Shown: positions 1-9,953, counted from the first letter of the stretch. The stretch: DNA of 64,000 nt from Novosphingobium sp. 9U (GCF_902506425.1 NZ_LR732469.1:1615001-1679000), one strand, 5' to 3'. A program made the numbers and translations. Notes: generated by a model from the sequence alone, not told the origin.

Positions 1-912
1 AACTCGGGCGGGCACCTCACCCACGGTTCGCCGGTCAACATGAGTGGCAAGTGGTTCAATCCCGTGCCCTACGGCGTGCGCCCGGACGACCACCTGATCG
101 ACATGGACGAGGTCGCCCGCATCGCGCGCGAGTCCAAGCCCAAGCTGATCATCGCGGGCGGCACAGCCTACTCGCGCGTGTGGGATTTTCAGCGCTTCCG
201 CGAGATCGCGGACGAGGTGGGCGCCTGGCTGCTGGTCGACATGAGCCACTTTTCCGGACTCGTCGCGGGCGGCGCGCACCCCTCGCCCTTCCCGCATGCC
301 CACGTGGTAACCACCACCACGCACAAGTCGCTGCGCGGCCCCCGCTCGGGAGTGATCCTCACCAACGACGAGGCACTCGCCAAGAAGTTCAACACCGCGG
401 TGTTTCCCGGCCTTCAGGGCGGGCCGCTGGTGCACGTGATCGCCGCCAAGGCTGTCGCCTTCGCCGATGCTCTCAAGCCTGAGTTCAAGGCCTACGCGCA
501 CCAGATCGTCGCCAATGCTCGCGCGCTGGCGGCCAGCGTCGAGGACGCCGGGCTCTCGGTGGTCTCGGGCGGCACCGACAACCACCTCATGCTGGTCGAC
601 CTCACCGCCAAGGACGTGACCGGCAAGGCGGCGGAGAAGGGCCTCGATCGCGCCTGGCTGACCTGCAACAAGAACGGCGTGCCGTTCGACAAGCGTTCGC
701 CCTTCGTCACCTCGGGTATCCGCCTCGGCACGCCGGCCGGCACCACCCGCGGTTTCCGCGAGGAAGAGTTCCGCGAGATCGGCCAGTTGATTGTCCAGGT
801 GGTCGACGGCATGGCGCGCAATGGCGATGAAGGTGACGGTCAGGTGGAACAAGCGGTCCGCGCGCGCGTAGAAGCGCTGTGTGAACGCTTTCCCATCTAT
901 GAGGACCTCTGA
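1..912 (+). CDS. glyA: Serine hydroxymethyltransferase, 5'-truncated by window edge
   Basis: PLP enzyme that interconverts serine and glycine and loads one-carbon units onto tetrahydrofolate in the cytosol. The reading frame is open from base 1 and its first residues ([13 protein letters not shown]) are internal family sequence, so the start lies outside the window; about 303 residues of roughly 430 are present. The PLP-lysine motif [14 protein letters not shown] is at about residues 103-116 of the visible part, and the conserved [10 protein letters not shown] segment is near the C terminus. A small membrane-protein gene begins 2 bases after the stop, and nrdR and trmJ follow, so these probably share a transcript. 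The family assignment is secure. Confidence 0.97.
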   Translation, partial: NSGGHLTHGSPVNMSGKWFNPVPYGVRPDDHLIDMDEVARIARESKPKLIIAGGTAYSRVWDFQRFREIADEVGAWLLVDMSHFSGLVAGGAHPSPFPHAHVVTTTTHKSLRGPRSGVILTNDEALAKKFNTAVFPGLQGGPLVHVIAAKAVAFADALKPEFKAYAHQIVANARALAASVEDAGLSVVSGGTDNHLMLVDLTAKDVTGKAAEKGLDRAWLTCNKNGVPFDKRSPFVTSGIRLGTPAGTTRGFREEEFREIGQLIVQVVDGMARNGDEGDGQVEQAVRARVEALCERFPIYEDL

Positions 913-914
913 CC

Positions 915-1136
915 ATGACCGATCCCAACGCACCCAAAGGTGACTTCCTGACCGACGCCCGCCAGGAACTGGCCGGCATGCTGCAGGACGGACTGAACCA
1001 TCCCTCGACCAAGCCCGTGCTCGCCTGGGGCGCAATCGGCGCTGTCGCGGCAGTCGTTCTCCCGTTCGTGACGATCCCGGTCGGTCTTGCCGCCGGCGCG
1101 GGTTACCAGTTCTACAAAAGGGTTCGCCCCGACTGA
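915..1136 (+). CDS. Small membrane protein, unknown function
   Basis: A 73-residue protein starting 2 bases after glyA, which suggests translational coupling. A polar N terminus (about 1-35) is followed by a hydrophobic stretch (about 36-64: WGAIGAVAAVVLPFVTIPVG) and a short basic tail ending YKRVRPD. The hydrophobic part looks like one long membrane segment or a tight hairpin. I do not recognise a family. The position between glyA and nrdR gives no functional clue beyond co-transcription. Its length, uninterrupted frame and tight packing argue that it is real. Confidence 0.75.
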   Translation: MTDPNAPKGDFLTDARQELAGMLQDGLNHPSTKPVLAWGAIGAVAAVVLPFVTIPVGLAAGAGYQFYKRVRPD

Positions 1137-1150
1137 TGCAGAGTACCTGA

Positions 1151-1624
1151 ATGCGCTGTCCCTTTTGCGCCCACGAGGATTCGCAGGTCAAGGACAGTCG
1201 GCCGACCGAAGACAACACCTCGATCCGCCGCCGCCGCCAGTGTGGCAGCTGCGGCGCGCGGTTCACGACCTTCGAGCGCGTCCAGCTGCGCGAGATCACC
1301 GTGGTCAAGACCGACGGCTCTCGCCAGCCGTTCGACCGCTCGAAGATCGAGCAGTCGGTCGCCCTCGCGTGCCGCAAGCGCAGCGTCGATCGTGAGAAGA
1401 TCGACCGGCTGGTCTCGGGCGTGCAGCGCCAGGTCGAAACGCTGGGCGAGAGCGAGGTCTCTTCGCTGCAGATCGGCGAAATGGTGATGGACGGCCTTCG
1501 CCAGCTCGACTCGGTCGCCTACATCCGCTTCGCCTCAGTTTATCGCGACTTCAGCGAGGCTCGCGACTTCGAGGAGTTCGCCAGCACTGTGCGCGGCATC
1601 GGCCCCCTCGCGGCCGACCTGTGA
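1151..1624 (+). CDS. nrdR: Transcriptional repressor NrdR
   Basis: Zinc-ribbon/ATP-cone repressor of ribonucleotide reductase genes; it senses dATP/ATP and binds NrdR boxes. The 157-residue length is typical. The N-terminal zinc ribbon uses CPFC (residues 3-6) and CGSC (about 31-34) followed by ARFTTFER. The ATP-cone begins at about residue 46 with [16 protein letters not shown]. The stop overlaps the GTG start of the next gene by 4 bases, so the two are probably translationally coupled. No ribonucleotide reductase gene is in the window. The assignment is firm. Confidence 0.97.
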   Translation: MRCPFCAHEDSQVKDSRPTEDNTSIRRRRQCGSCGARFTTFERVQLREITVVKTDGSRQPFDRSKIEQSVALACRKRSVDREKIDRLVSGVQRQVETLGESEVSSLQIGEMVMDGLRQLDSVAYIRFASVYRDFSEARDFEEFASTVRGIGPLAADL

Positions 1625-2340
1625 GCCCGCCCCCCGTCATCGTGCTGGTGCGCCCGCAATTGGGCGAGAACATCGGCAAGGCCGCGCGTGCCATGCTCAA
1701 CTTCGGCCTGACCGAGATGCGGCTGGTCGCCCCGCGTGACGGCTGGCCCAATCCCAGCGCCGGCCCGGCCGCCGCTGGTGCAGACGGGGTGCTGGATGGC
1801 GCCAAGGTCTACGACACGCTGGCCGAGGCTGTCGGCGATTGCGTCAATGTCTACGCAACGACAGTGCGCAAGCGCGGCGTGACCAAGCCTGTCGTCACGC
1901 CGGAACAGGCGGCGAGCGAGATTCACGCCGAGCTCGGACGCTCCGCCTACGTCTTCGGCCCCGAGCGTTCCGGCCTGGAGACGGAAGACGTCGCTCTCGC
2001 CCGCGCGATCCTGACGGTGCCTATCAATCCCGAGTTCGCCTCGCTCAACCTCGCGCAAGCGGTGATCCTGTGTGCGTACGAATGGTCGAAGCAGGTCGGG
2101 CTGTCGCAACCGACCGTGGAGGAGCTGCTGCCACCGGCGCCGCAGGAGGAGCTGGAAGGGCTGATCGGCCACTTCGAGCGCCTGCTCGACGCCAAGAACT
2201 ACTTCTGGCCCGAACCGCGCGCCGAGACGAACCGGCTGACCTTGCGCAACCTCCTGACCAAACCTGCGTGGAACCACCTGGAGGTGCGCACCTTCCGGGG
2301 CATCCTCAGCACGTTGGAGCGCGACAAGCGCGACCGGTAG
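1621..2340 (+). CDS. trmJ: tRNA/rRNA 2'-O-methyltransferase, SpoU family (TrmJ-like)
   Basis: SAM-dependent ribose methyltransferase of the SPOUT class; TrmJ acts on tRNA position 32. It starts with GTG in a 4-base overlap with nrdR. The three SpoU motifs are visible: [14 protein letters not shown] (about residues 15-28), [12 protein letters not shown] (about 117-128) and [14 protein letters not shown] (about 139-152), which form the knotted cofactor site. A C-terminal helical extension (about 180-239) is usual for TrmJ. The family is clear; the exact RNA target is inferred from homology. Confidence 0.9.
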   Translation: MSPPPVIVLVRPQLGENIGKAARAMLNFGLTEMRLVAPRDGWPNPSAGPAAAGADGVLDGAKVYDTLAEAVGDCVNVYATTVRKRGVTKPVVTPEQAASEIHAELGRSAYVFGPERSGLETEDVALARAILTVPINPEFASLNLAQAVILCAYEWSKQVGLSQPTVEELLPPAPQEELEGLIGHFERLLDAKNYFWPEPRAETNRLTLRNLLTKPAWNHLEVRTFRGILSTLERDKRDR

Positions 2341-2346
2341 GTTCGG

Positions 2347-3285
2347 TCAGCCCACGTGCCCACCCAGCCAGGCGATGGATTTGGCCAGGTAGCGCGTGGT
2401 GACCTCGGTGCCCCGGCCCCAAGCCTCGAACCCATGCGGCGCACCGGGTACCACCTCCAGCGCCGCCGGTACACCGGCGGCCTCAAGCCGCTGCGCATAC
2501 GCCACGTCCTCGTCATGGAAGAGCTCGATCGCTCCCACCCCGATCCAAGCCGGCGGCAACCCCGAAAGGTCCTCGTGCCGCGCCGGCGACGCATGGGAGG
2601 AGACCTCGACCGCGCCCGGCTCCCGACCGAGATAGCTGCTCCACCCAAAGCGATTGAGGTCGTTGTCCCAAACTGGGTGCGCAAGGGCGTCGAGGTTGCG
2701 ATGCGCCGCGGTGCGATCGTCGAGCATCGGCGCCATCAGCCACTGCGCGGCAGGCTCTGGCCCGTCCTCGTCGCACACCCGCTGGACCAGCGCGGCAGCC
2801 AGCCCGCCCCCAGCACTCATTCCGCCGATGGCGATGCGCCGAGGATCGATCGCGAAGCCGCTCGCCTCGGCCAGCATCCAGCGCCAGACAGCGTGGCAAT
2901 CGTTCAGCGCAGCGGGATAGCGATGCCTTGGTGCCAGCCGGTACTCGGCCGAGACCACGGTGATGCCGAGCTCCGCTGCGACCTGGCCACACAGGGCATC
3001 GTCGACGGCTGCCGAGCCGATGACATAGCCGCCGCCGTGGATCCACAGCAGCGCTCCGGTGCTGCGGACCGTACTCGGACGGTAGATGCGACAGCCAGGC
3101 GCGGCCTTGCGCACCTCGAGCGAGACGCCCGCCGTCGCCGGAGCCTTCCGCAGCTTCATCAGCAAGGGCGCAAGCGCTCTGAACCATGCAGCGCGGATCG
3201 GTACGTTCGGAAGCTTGGCGAGCGCGACCCGCAGTTCCGGATCTACCCTGTCCAGCGTCATTGGCCCGGTGATCGGCTTGCTCAT
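2347..3285 (-). CDS. Alpha/beta hydrolase, hormone-sensitive-lipase type esterase
   Basis: A 312-residue esterase of the HSL/arylacetamide deacetylase family. The oxyanion motif HGGGYVIG (about residues 83-90), the nucleophile in GMSAGGG (about 155-161), an acidic residue in ELFHDED and the catalytic His in GAPHGFE can be seen. The frame is open further upstream to 3384, but I chose the ATG giving MSKPITG because GGGAGA lies just ahead of it and the upstream residues look non-coding. No signal peptide, so probably cytosolic. The natural substrate is unknown. It is convergent with trmJ and follows the chorismate mutase gene. Confidence 0.9.
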   Translation of the reverse strand: MSKPITGPMTLDRVDPELRVALAKLPNVPIRAAWFRALAPLLMKLRKAPATAGVSLEVRKAAPGCRIYRPSTVRSTGALLWIHGGGYVIGSAAVDDALCGQVAAELGITVVSAEYRLAPRHRYPAALNDCHAVWRWMLAEASGFAIDPRRIAIGGMSAGGGLAAALVQRVCDEDGPEPAAQWLMAPMLDDRTAAHRNLDALAHPVWDNDLNRFGWSSYLGREPGAVEVSSHASPARHEDLSGLPPAWIGVGAIELFHDEDVAYAQRLEAAGVPAALEVVPGAPHGFEAWGRGTEVTTRYLAKSIAWLGGHVG

Positions 3286-3307
3286 CGGCATCTCCCTTTG
3301 TGGGAGA

Positions 3308-3634
3308 TCAGTCTTGCCGCCGCTTGTCCCAGTGGTCCAGTTCGTACGCGATCGAAGCTTCGACCAGGCCCTCCCAGATCGCACCGATCGCCTCGACGGG
3401 CAGGTCCAGCGCCTCGGCCCGAGCCTTCGCGTTGGCGATCACCTCGGCCTTGCGCCCCTCGTCTCGCACATGCCCGCGGTCTGGTTTGATCCGTGCGGCC
3501 GCGCGCATGTAGGCGAACCGCGTCGCAAGCATGTCGACCAGCTGGTTATCGAGCGCATCGATGGCGGCGCGCACTTCACGCATGGACTGGCAAGCATCGG
3601 GCGGCAGCGTAGTGTCGCTAGTGAATGAGGACAT
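3308..3634 (-). CDS. Chorismate mutase, AroQ type
   Basis: A helical monofunctional chorismate mutase (108 residues from the chosen ATG, MSSFTSD), converting chorismate to prephenate for Phe/Tyr synthesis. The MREVRAAIDALDNQLVDMLATR helix start, the R-rich middle (RIKPDRGHVRDEGRK) and the C-terminal WEGLVEASIAYE are the usual chorismate-mutase-2 layout. An isochorismate-pyruvate lyase of the PchB type has the same fold and cannot be excluded by eye. The frame stays open to 3703, but the extra residues look non-coding. It ends 22 bases before the esterase gene, so the two may be co-transcribed. Confidence 0.85.
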   Translation of the reverse strand: MSSFTSDTTLPPDACQSMREVRAAIDALDNQLVDMLATRFAYMRAAARIKPDRGHVRDEGRKAEVIANAKARAEALDLPVEAIGAIWEGLVEASIAYELDHWDKRRQD

Positions 3635-3683
3635 GGCGCAAGCCCTAGCTTCCACGCCCGCAGCCGTCGAGGGGGCCGCGTGC

Positions 3684-3711
3684 TTGACTTTCGGGCGCTG
3701 CACGCTAAACG
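3684..3711 (+). promoter_or_regulatory. Putative housekeeping promoter for rpsD
   Basis: A TTGACT box at 3684-3689 and a TAAACG box at 3706-3711 are separated by 16 bases, in the gap between the divergent chorismate mutase and rpsD. This would give rpsD a 5' leader of about 150 bases. The -10 match is weak, so this is a candidate only. Confidence 0.4.
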
Positions 3712-3870
3712 CGCGCCTTCACTTGGACCTCGCCCGTCACAGCGGGTGGGTTCGTCCGTTCGGCCCCGCACTCCGGTGAAGCGGTGGCCGCGCTCTAAAC
3801 GAGCGGTGCGACCCGGAAACTTTGGACGGGGCCACGGTGGCGCCGTCAGCAGATAGACGAAGGACGACTT

Positions 3871-4485
3871 ATGTCGAAGCGCCATAGCGCCAAGCACAAA
3901 CTCGATCGCCGCATGGGCGAGAACATCTGGGGCCGTCCCAAGAGCTCGGTTAACCGCCGCAGCTACGGTCCCGGCCAGCACGGCCAACGCCGCAAGAGCA
4001 AGGTGTCGGACTACGGCATCCAGCTGCGCGCCAAGCAGAAGCTGAAGGGCTACTACGGCGACGTGACCGAGAAGCAGTTCAAGGCGACTTACGCCACTGC
4101 CTCGCGCATGAAGGGCGACACCGGCCAGAACCTGATCGGCCTGCTCGAGCAACGCCTGGACATGGTCGTGTACCGCGCCAAGTTCGCGCCGACCATCTTC
4201 GCCGCGCGCCAGATCGTTAGCCACGGTCACATCCGCGTCAACGGCGTGAAGTGCAACATCGCCAGCCGCCGCGTCTTCGTGGGCGACGTCATCAGCCTGG
4301 GCGACAAAGCCAAGGAAATGGCGCTGATCATCGAAGCGCAGGGCCTGGCCGAGCGCGAAGTGCCCGACTACATCTCGCAGGACGGCACCGACAAGATCAC
4401 CTTCGTGCGCGTTCCGACGCTCGACGAGGTGCCTTATCCGGTGAAGATGGAGCCCAATCTGGTCGTCGAGTTCTACTCGCGCTGA
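3871..4485 (+). CDS. rpsD: 30S ribosomal protein S4
   Basis: Primary 16S rRNA-binding protein of the small subunit body, 204 residues, the expected length. It begins [21 protein letters not shown] and has the S4 RNA-binding domain around residues 94-155 ([20 protein letters not shown], then [17 protein letters not shown]). GAAGGACG just upstream of the ATG serves as ribosome binding site. It is monocistronic, with a strong intrinsic terminator 31 bases after the stop. In many bacteria rpsD sits in the alpha operon; here it stands alone, which I believe is common in this group. Confidence 0.98.
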   Translation: MSKRHSAKHKLDRRMGENIWGRPKSSVNRRSYGPGQHGQRRKSKVSDYGIQLRAKQKLKGYYGDVTEKQFKATYATASRMKGDTGQNLIGLLEQRLDMVVYRAKFAPTIFAARQIVSHGHIRVNGVKCNIASRRVFVGDVISLGDKAKEMALIIEAQGLAEREVPDYISQDGTDKITFVRVPTLDEVPYPVKMEPNLVVEFYSR

Positions 4486-4515
4486 TCTGAGTTCTCTCAC
4501 TCTGAAACACGTTGG

Positions 4516-4541
4516 AGGCGGCCTTTGTGGGCCGCCTTTTT
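4516..4541 (+). terminator. Intrinsic terminator of rpsD
   Basis: Perfect 8-bp stem AGGCGGCC (4516-4523) / GGCCGCCT (4530-4537) with a 6-base loop, running into five T residues. It is one of only two textbook Rho-independent terminators I found in the window. Confidence 0.9.
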
Positions 4542-4657
4542 CGTGTGTGCGCATGACCTCCTGGCCGCGCTATCGTTGCCCCTACGGGCACGAGAAAGCC
4601 TGCCGGATCAGGTGGATGCGGGGAACCTGAACGCGGCTGAAATGTTAACTCGATATC

Positions 4658-4834
4658 ATGTCCAAGTATCGCTTCATCACCCCTCACCGCGCCGGCAAGT
4701 GGTATTCCGATCTCAGCCTCGCAAAGCGCTTCGCCCATGTGATCGGTGCCGGCTTCCTCGACAATCGCAGTGGTGAGTTCGTCGCTTATCCGGGCACGAA
4801 ACTGGAAGTCGCCGGAGCGATGCTCCGCGACTGA
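4658..4834 (+). CDS. Small conserved-looking protein, 58 residues, unknown function
   Basis: Starts MSKYRFITPHRAGKWYSDLS and ends VAGAMLRD. It is basic and aromatic in the first half, with no membrane segment or signal. Codon use is GC-rich at third positions and fits a real gene. No Shine-Dalgarno precedes the ATG (AACTCGATATC). Instead GGAAC (4622-4626), 16 bases and TGTT (4643-4646) resemble a sigma-EcfG promoter with one mismatch, which would place the transcript start only a few bases before the ATG. I do not recognise a family. I recall similar short proteins in sphingomonads but cannot verify this here. Confidence 0.65.
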   Translation: MSKYRFITPHRAGKWYSDLSLAKRFAHVIGAGFLDNRSGEFVAYPGTKLEVAGAMLRD

Positions 4835-5061
4835 ATCCCCACGCGGGCCCGTTCGGCCCCGATGACATGAGCGCGCCTCACCCGCTCATCCTCCTTTGAG
4901 GGGGGATACCTGGACGGGGTCCACTCACGCCAGCGTAGCCGCGCTGTATGGGGCTCTTCCCACCTGAACCCTGCCACTCAGGGCAAGCAATTACGATGAG
5001 GCCTTAGCCTCTCGGATTTGCGCCCCAGCTTCGTTCAGAGGTGAAGTCGCGGGCTGAAGCT

Positions 5062-7038
5062 CTACAGTCCTAAATTCTTGCGCAGGAACGCGTCGCTTTC
5101 GGAGAGAAGGCGCTTGCGAGCAGCGGCGTCTTCCAACTGGTGATCGAGGCCGGTGAACTCGACCAAGGTGACCTCCTTGCCGGCCGATTGCAGGCTGCTC
5201 CGCATCAGCCGCGACTCGCCGATGCCCACGTTCTGGTCCAGATCGCCGTGAAACATCAGCACCGGCGCCTTGAAGGCCCGTGCATTCTGCGCAGGTGATC
5301 CCTCTCGCACGTGCGGACCCTGCCCGATGAAGCGCGAGACCAACGCGCCCGAGGTGTATTGCGAGGCCTCCTGGCGCCAGCGCTCCAGATCGGTCACCGG
5401 TGCAATCGCGACGATCGCCTTGAACAGGTCCGGATCGAGCACCGCACTCTGCAAAGCAGCATAGCCGCCATAGGACCAGCCCACCGCCGCCAGCTTGTCG
5501 GGCGCAGCGATGCCCTGCGCGACGAGCCAGCGCCCGGCGTCGTTCACGTCTCCGACCGCCACGCGCCAGGATTGAAAGCCGTTCTTCTGGTACCAGGCCG
5601 AGCCATAGCCTGAGGAACCGCGATAGTTGGGCTGGATCACGGCATAGCCGCGCGCGGCATAGAACTGCACCAGCCAGTCGAAGCCCCACTCGTCGCGTGA
5701 CGATGGTCCGCCATGCGGCATGACGATCGCGGGCAGCCCCTTGCCCGTGCTGCCCACCGGAAGCGTCAGATAAGCAGGAATGCTGGTGCCGTCGGCCGCC
5801 TTGTAGGTGATGTGCTTCATCGGCGCGAGCGTCAGGCCATCGACCGCGCTGCGCATCGGCAGGATCTCCTCCAGCTTACGCGATGCCTTGTCGTACAAGT
5901 ACACCATTCCCGGATTGGTATCCGACGCGGCGACGATCAGCAGCTTGCTCTCCCCGTCGCTCGCGTCCACGATGTTGACGAGAGGCTGACCCGGCAGCGC
6001 CTTGCCCAGCGCCGCACTCAGCTTGCGCAGTTCCGGGTCGAAATACTCGGTCGTGCGCCGCTCCGTAGCGTAGCTGGCGCCGACCACGCGGGCGTCGCGA
6101 CCGATGCGGATCAGCCCGTCGATGTCGACATCCGGACGGGCCAGCACCAGCTCCTTCTTCAGCGAAGGATCGAGTGCGATGCTGTAGAGCGCCTGATAGC
6201 CGTCCTTGTCGTCAAAGCCGTAGACCACGTTCTTGCCGCTATCGACGGCATAGGGATTGAAGCCCTGCCCCTCGCCCTCGACGCTCACGATGGAGAGCGG
6301 GGCCCACTCGCGCGAGTTGAGCGGACGGTAGGAATAGCGAACACGGCCGGAGAGGTATCCAGTGCCAGCAATCGCCTGCGAGCCGACGATCCGGATCGCG
6401 CCATGTCCATCCGAGATGTACTCCACGGCATCCTGGCGTGCCCGCTCAACGATGGTGCGGCGCAAGGTCACGGTATCGAGCGCCTCGACACCCAGGCCCT
6501 TGGCATCCGATCCGATGTACGAGCCGGTCGTCCGATCGGGCACGAACTGGCGCGAGACGAGCACGGTGCCGGGCTGTTGCGCAACGTCCCAGTCGAGCAC
6601 GGTGCCGCCGTTCTGCATCGTCCCTTGCGCGTTCAAGCTGTCGCGCGCAGTCAACTTGACCAGCTTGGTACCGTCGGCATCGATGGCAAGGTTGCGGGTA
6701 TACCCCAGGAGCAGCCCCGCATCGTTGATGATCCCGTGAACGGTGCAGACGATGCGCTGATCGGTCGACCAAACGCAGGCGGTCAGCTGCCCGTCCTTGC
6801 GGTCTGCACGCATGATCGACTTGAGCGTGCTGTCCCCCGCGCGATCGACGACGAGCAGAGCCTGGCCGGTCGCAGTCGGGGCAATGATCGCAATTTTGTT
6901 GCCATTGGGAGAGATGCTGATGTCCTGGATGCCCGGCATCGCACCGAAGCGCGCAGCCAGATCGCTCTCCTGCGCCATGGCGGCGTACGGCACCAGTGCA
7001 GCGCCGGCGAGCGCCAGCGCAAATCGCTTCATCTTCAT
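5062..7038 (-). CDS. Secreted S9-family serine peptidase (prolyl oligopeptidase fold)
   Basis: A 658-residue exported peptidase. The N-terminal signal peptide (MKMKRFALALAGAALVPYAA-MAQ) is preceded by GGGGGA 7 bases before the ATG, which decides this start over an upstream in-frame one. Residues about 30-390 look like a beta-propeller, and the alpha/beta-hydrolase domain follows (ITYKAADGTSIPAYL). The catalytic triad is visible: Ser in GWSYGGYAAL, Asp in HGDLDQNVG and His in GLDHQLED. It resembles the dipeptidyl/acylaminoacyl peptidases (S9C-like) that alphaproteobacteria carry in several copies. Likely periplasmic or outer-membrane associated, degrading oligopeptides. Confidence 0.93.
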   Translation of the reverse strand: MKMKRFALALAGAALVPYAAMAQESDLAARFGAMPGIQDISISPNGNKIAIIAPTATGQALLVVDRAGDSTLKSIMRADRKDGQLTACVWSTDQRIVCTVHGIINDAGLLLGYTRNLAIDADGTKLVKLTARDSLNAQGTMQNGGTVLDWDVAQQPGTVLVSRQFVPDRTTGSYIGSDAKGLGVEALDTVTLRRTIVERARQDAVEYISDGHGAIRIVGSQAIAGTGYLSGRVRYSYRPLNSREWAPLSIVSVEGEGQGFNPYAVDSGKNVVYGFDDKDGYQALYSIALDPSLKKELVLARPDVDIDGLIRIGRDARVVGASYATERRTTEYFDPELRKLSAALGKALPGQPLVNIVDASDGESKLLIVAASDTNPGMVYLYDKASRKLEEILPMRSAVDGLTLAPMKHITYKAADGTSIPAYLTLPVGSTGKGLPAIVMPHGGPSSRDEWGFDWLVQFYAARGYAVIQPNYRGSSGYGSAWYQKNGFQSWRVAVGDVNDAGRWLVAQGIAAPDKLAAVGWSYGGYAALQSAVLDPDLFKAIVAIAPVTDLERWRQEASQYTSGALVSRFIGQGPHVREGSPAQNARAFKAPVLMFHGDLDQNVGIGESRLMRSSLQSAGKEVTLVEFTGLDHQLEDAAARKRLLSESDAFLRKNLGL

Positions 7039-7109
7039 GGAATTCCCCCGGTAGTCGCACGCCAATTTGCCGTAGCCGCGCACCGGGTCAATCACTTAGT
7101 GCCGCATTT

Positions 7110-8237
7110 TCAACCGGTACGCAGGTAATCCCGGCGAAATTGGACCGCGAATCCGGCAAAACGCTGTTCCCCGATGGCGTCGCGCATGGCTTGCATCAGT
7201 TGCTGGTAGAAGCTGAGGTTGTGCTCGGTCAGCAGCATGGCGCCTAGCATCTCGCCCGACTTGATCAGGTGGTGCAGGTAGGCCCGCGTGTAGGTTGTGC
7301 AGGTAGGGCAGTGGCAGCGATCGTCCACTGGCCCCGTGTCCTCGGCATGCTTGGCGTTGCGCATGTTCAGCGGGCCGTTCCAGGTGAAGGCTTGGCCGTT
7401 GCGGCCCGAGCGCGTGGGCAGGACGCAGTCGAACATGTCGACGCCGCGCTCGACCGCGCCAACCAGATCGTCGGGCTTGCCCACGCCCATCAGGTAGCGC
7501 GGGCGGTCGGCGGGAAGCTGGCCGGGCGCAAAGTCCAGCGTCGCGAACATCGCGTCCTGTCCCTCGCCGACTGCCAGGCCACCGATGGCGTAGCCGTCGA
7601 AGCCGATCGCGGTCAGCGCATCAGCGGATTCGCGGCGCAGGCCTTCGTCGAGCGCGCCCTGCTGGATGCCGAACAGGGCCGAGCGATCCGCGTGCTCGCC
7701 GCCGGCGTCGAAGCCGTCGCGGCTGCGCCGGGCCCAGCGCATCGACATCTCCATCGATCGCGCGATCGCATCGCGGCCCTGCTCGACCTTGGGGCATTCG
7801 TCGAAGGCCATGACGATGTCGGAGCCCAAAAGCCGCTGGATCTCCATCGAGCGCTCGGGGCTGAGCAGGTGGCGCGAGCCGTCGAGGTGGCTGGCGAAGG
7901 TCACGCCTTCTTCGGTAATCTTACGCAGATCGGACAGGCTCATCACCTGATAGCCGCCGCTGTCGGTCAGGATCGGGCGGTCCCAGTTCATGAAACGGTG
8001 CAGTCCACCCAGGCGCGCCACTCGCTCGGCGCCGGGGCGGAGCATCAGATGGTAGGTGTTGCCCAGGATGATGTCGGCGCCCGTCGCGCGCACGTCCTGC
8101 GGCTTCATCGCCTTGACCGTCGCCGCGGTGCCGACCGGCATGAATGCGGGCGTGCGGATCTCCCCACGCTTCATGGCAATGCGGCCGGTGCGGGCACGCC
8201 CGTCGGTGGCGTGGATGTCGAACGCGAAGCGAGTCAT
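7110..8237 (-). CDS. tgt: tRNA-guanine transglycosylase
   Basis: Exchanges guanine-34 for preQ1 in tRNAs with GUN anticodons during queuosine synthesis. It is 375 residues, the normal length. Visible signatures are the first catalytic Asp in [10 protein letters not shown], the nucleophile region [13 protein letters not shown], and the zinc site CHCPTC followed by YTRAYLHHL near the C terminus. It is separated from queA, the next enzyme of the pathway, by a DUF481 gene and an ABC exporter on the same strand, all closely spaced (5-47 bases apart), so all may be co-transcribed. Confidence 0.97.
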   Translation of the reverse strand: MTRFAFDIHATDGRARTGRIAMKRGEIRTPAFMPVGTAATVKAMKPQDVRATGADIILGNTYHLMLRPGAERVARLGGLHRFMNWDRPILTDSGGYQVMSLSDLRKITEEGVTFASHLDGSRHLLSPERSMEIQRLLGSDIVMAFDECPKVEQGRDAIARSMEMSMRWARRSRDGFDAGGEHADRSALFGIQQGALDEGLRRESADALTAIGFDGYAIGGLAVGEGQDAMFATLDFAPGQLPADRPRYLMGVGKPDDLVGAVERGVDMFDCVLPTRSGRNGQAFTWNGPLNMRNAKHAEDTGPVDDRCHCPTCTTYTRAYLHHLIKSGEMLGAMLLTEHNLSFYQQLMQAMRDAIGEQRFAGFAVQFRRDYLRTG

Positions 8238-8242
8238 GAAAG

Positions 8243-9160
8243 TCAGAAGCCGTAGACGAGAGTGAAGCGTGAGAGGGTATCTGTCTGGCGAGAGCCGTCC
8301 GGCGGGTCGCTGTCGTGCTCATAGCGATAGGAGACCCGCGCCTTGAGGCCCTTCAGCATGCCGGCCTCGATCGCGGTGGTCGAGGTAAAGGTGCTGTTCC
8401 GGTCTTCAATGTAGGCGCTCGCCTGCTGGGTCAGGCGGATCGCCTTGGTGGCTTTCCACGCGAAGTCGAGCGAACCGAGCGCCGAGGTCGTTGTGCGCGA
8501 GGGTTCGTCGACGAAGTTCGTGAAACGCAAGGCCGGGCCGCCTTCGAACGAAAGCTTCAGGTCGTCGGTGTTATAGACGCGGTAACCGAAGCCGGGCGAA
8601 AGGGAGTAACGGCTGGTGTAGCCCTGAAAGCGGTCGTTCTCGTACTGCACCAGGCCATAGGCGTAGAAGCGGTCGCTCAGCGTGTAGCGGGGGTTGTACG
8701 AGGCCAGGTATTGCTCTCGCGAGACGACGCCGCTGGTCTTCTGGTAATCCGCGGTGAACTGCAGCTTGTGCTGCCAGTAGACGCCGACCCGCTCCAGCTT
8801 GAGGCCAACCGAGACACCTGCGCTGCTGGTGTTGCCAGTGGAGTTGAAGGCGCCGATCTCGCCCTCGCCCTTCCATAGCTGCAGCGGCCGCGCGGCGAGC
8901 ACCCGCTCGCGCTCGTTCTCGGCCTTTTCAGCCGCGACGAGCTTGTGGGAGTCGTCAAACTTCTGCTTCATCGCGTCGATTTCGGCGGCGTCCTGCGGCT
9001 GCGTCTCCTTCGCAGCCTTCACCACCGCGTCGACCGCCTTGGCGTCATCGGTGCGCATCGCCGCTTCCAGCATCGCGCGCACGGGTCCGGGGAGTTCGGC
9101 GCGCGCGGGGGTGGCGGCAGCAGCGAGGCAGCAGGCGAGGACAGCGATACGGGCGGACAT
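8243..9160 (-). CDS. DUF481 outer-membrane-type protein (YdiY-like)
   Basis: A 305-residue exported protein with a clear signal peptide (cleavage after ATPARA), a charged helical segment at about 35-95, then a C-terminal region from about 100 of alternating polar/hydrophobic strands ending in ...FTLVYGF, typical of a transmembrane beta-barrel with terminal Phe. This matches the DUF481 family, annotated as salt-stress-induced outer membrane protein in gammaproteobacteria. Its function here is unknown. It lies 5 bases upstream of tgt in the same direction. Confidence 0.85.
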   Translation of the reverse strand: MSARIAVLACCLAAAATPARAELPGPVRAMLEAAMRTDDAKAVDAVVKAAKETQPQDAAEIDAMKQKFDDSHKLVAAEKAENERERVLAARPLQLWKGEGEIGAFNSTGNTSSAGVSVGLKLERVGVYWQHKLQFTADYQKTSGVVSREQYLASYNPRYTLSDRFYAYGLVQYENDRFQGYTSRYSLSPGFGYRVYNTDDLKLSFEGGPALRFTNFVDEPSRTTTSALGSLDFAWKATKAIRLTQQASAYIEDRNSTFTSTTAIEAGMLKGLKARVSYRYEHDSDPPDGSRQTDTLSRFTLVYGF

Positions 9161-9179
9161 GCCCAGGGATTCTACCCGC

Positions 9180-9953
9180 TTAGTTACGCAGACGCCACCC
9201 GGTGCGGAAAATGAACGCGATCAGCGCCACGCAGGCTGCGAGGAACGCTAGAGTCAGGCCGAGCGAGACCCAGATCGACACGTCCGACGTGCCGTAGAAC
9301 GTCCAGCGCAGGCCGTTGACGAGGTAGACCACCGGGTTGGCCATCGCGACCGTACGCCAGGGCTGGGGCAGCATGCTGACCGAGTAGAACGTACCGCCCA
9401 GGAACGTCAGCGGCGTCAGGATCAGCATCGGCACGACCGACAGCTTCTCGAAGCTGTCGGCCCAGATGCCCAGGATGAAGCCGAACAGCGAGAAGCTGGC
9501 CGAGACCAGCAGGATGAAGCCCAGCGCATAGAACGGGTGGACGATCGTGTAGTCGACGAACAGCGTGGCGGTGAGCAGGATGATCGCGGCCAGGATCAGC
9601 GACTTGGTGGCCGCCGCGCCGACGAAGCCGACCAGCGTCTCGCCGACGCCAACCGGGGCGGAGAGCAGCTCGTAGATCGCGCCGGTGAAGCGCGGCATGT
9701 AGATGCCGAAGCTCGCGTTGCTGGTGCTCTCGCCCAGGATCGTCAGCAGCAGCAGGCCGGGCACGATGAACGCGCCATAGTTCATCCCGTTCATGCCGCC
9801 CTGCATCTGCCCGCCGATCGCCGCGCCGAAGACGACGAAGTAGAGCGAGGTGGTGAGCACCGGCGCCAGGATCGACTGCATCGCCGTGCGAAAGGCGCGC
9901 AGCAGTTCCTGCTTGTAGATGGTCCAGGCGCTGCGGGCGTTGAACAGGCTCAT
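9180..9953 (-). CDS. ABC-2 type transporter permease
   Basis: A 257-residue integral membrane subunit with about six hydrophobic segments, including LAPVLTTSLYFVVFGAAIGG, FIVPGLLLLTILG and a C-terminal LTLAFLAACVALIAFIF. The LLSAPVGVGETLVGFV stretch is the conserved cytosolic ABC-2 motif region. Its ATG overlaps the stop of the ATPase gene by 4 bases, so the two subunits are translationally coupled. Together they form an exporter; no substrate can be read from the sequence. Confidence 0.92.
   Translation of the reverse strand: MSLFNARSAWTIYKQELLRAFRTAMQSILAPVLTTSLYFVVFGAAIGGQMQGGMNGMNYGAFIVPGLLLLTILGESTSNASFGIYMPRFTGAIYELLSAPVGVGETLVGFVGAAATKSLILAAIILLTATLFVDYTIVHPFYALGFILLVSASFSLFGFILGIWADSFEKLSVVPMLILTPLTFLGGTFYSVSMLPQPWRTVAMANPVVYLVNGLRWTFYGTSDVSIWVSLGLTLAFLAACVALIAFIFRTGWRLRN

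Noticed and set aside
5713..7128. 471-codon plus-strand frame opposite the S9 peptidase
   Set aside because: Antisense shadow; composition rich in Arg, His, Gln and Asp typical of reversed high-GC codons.
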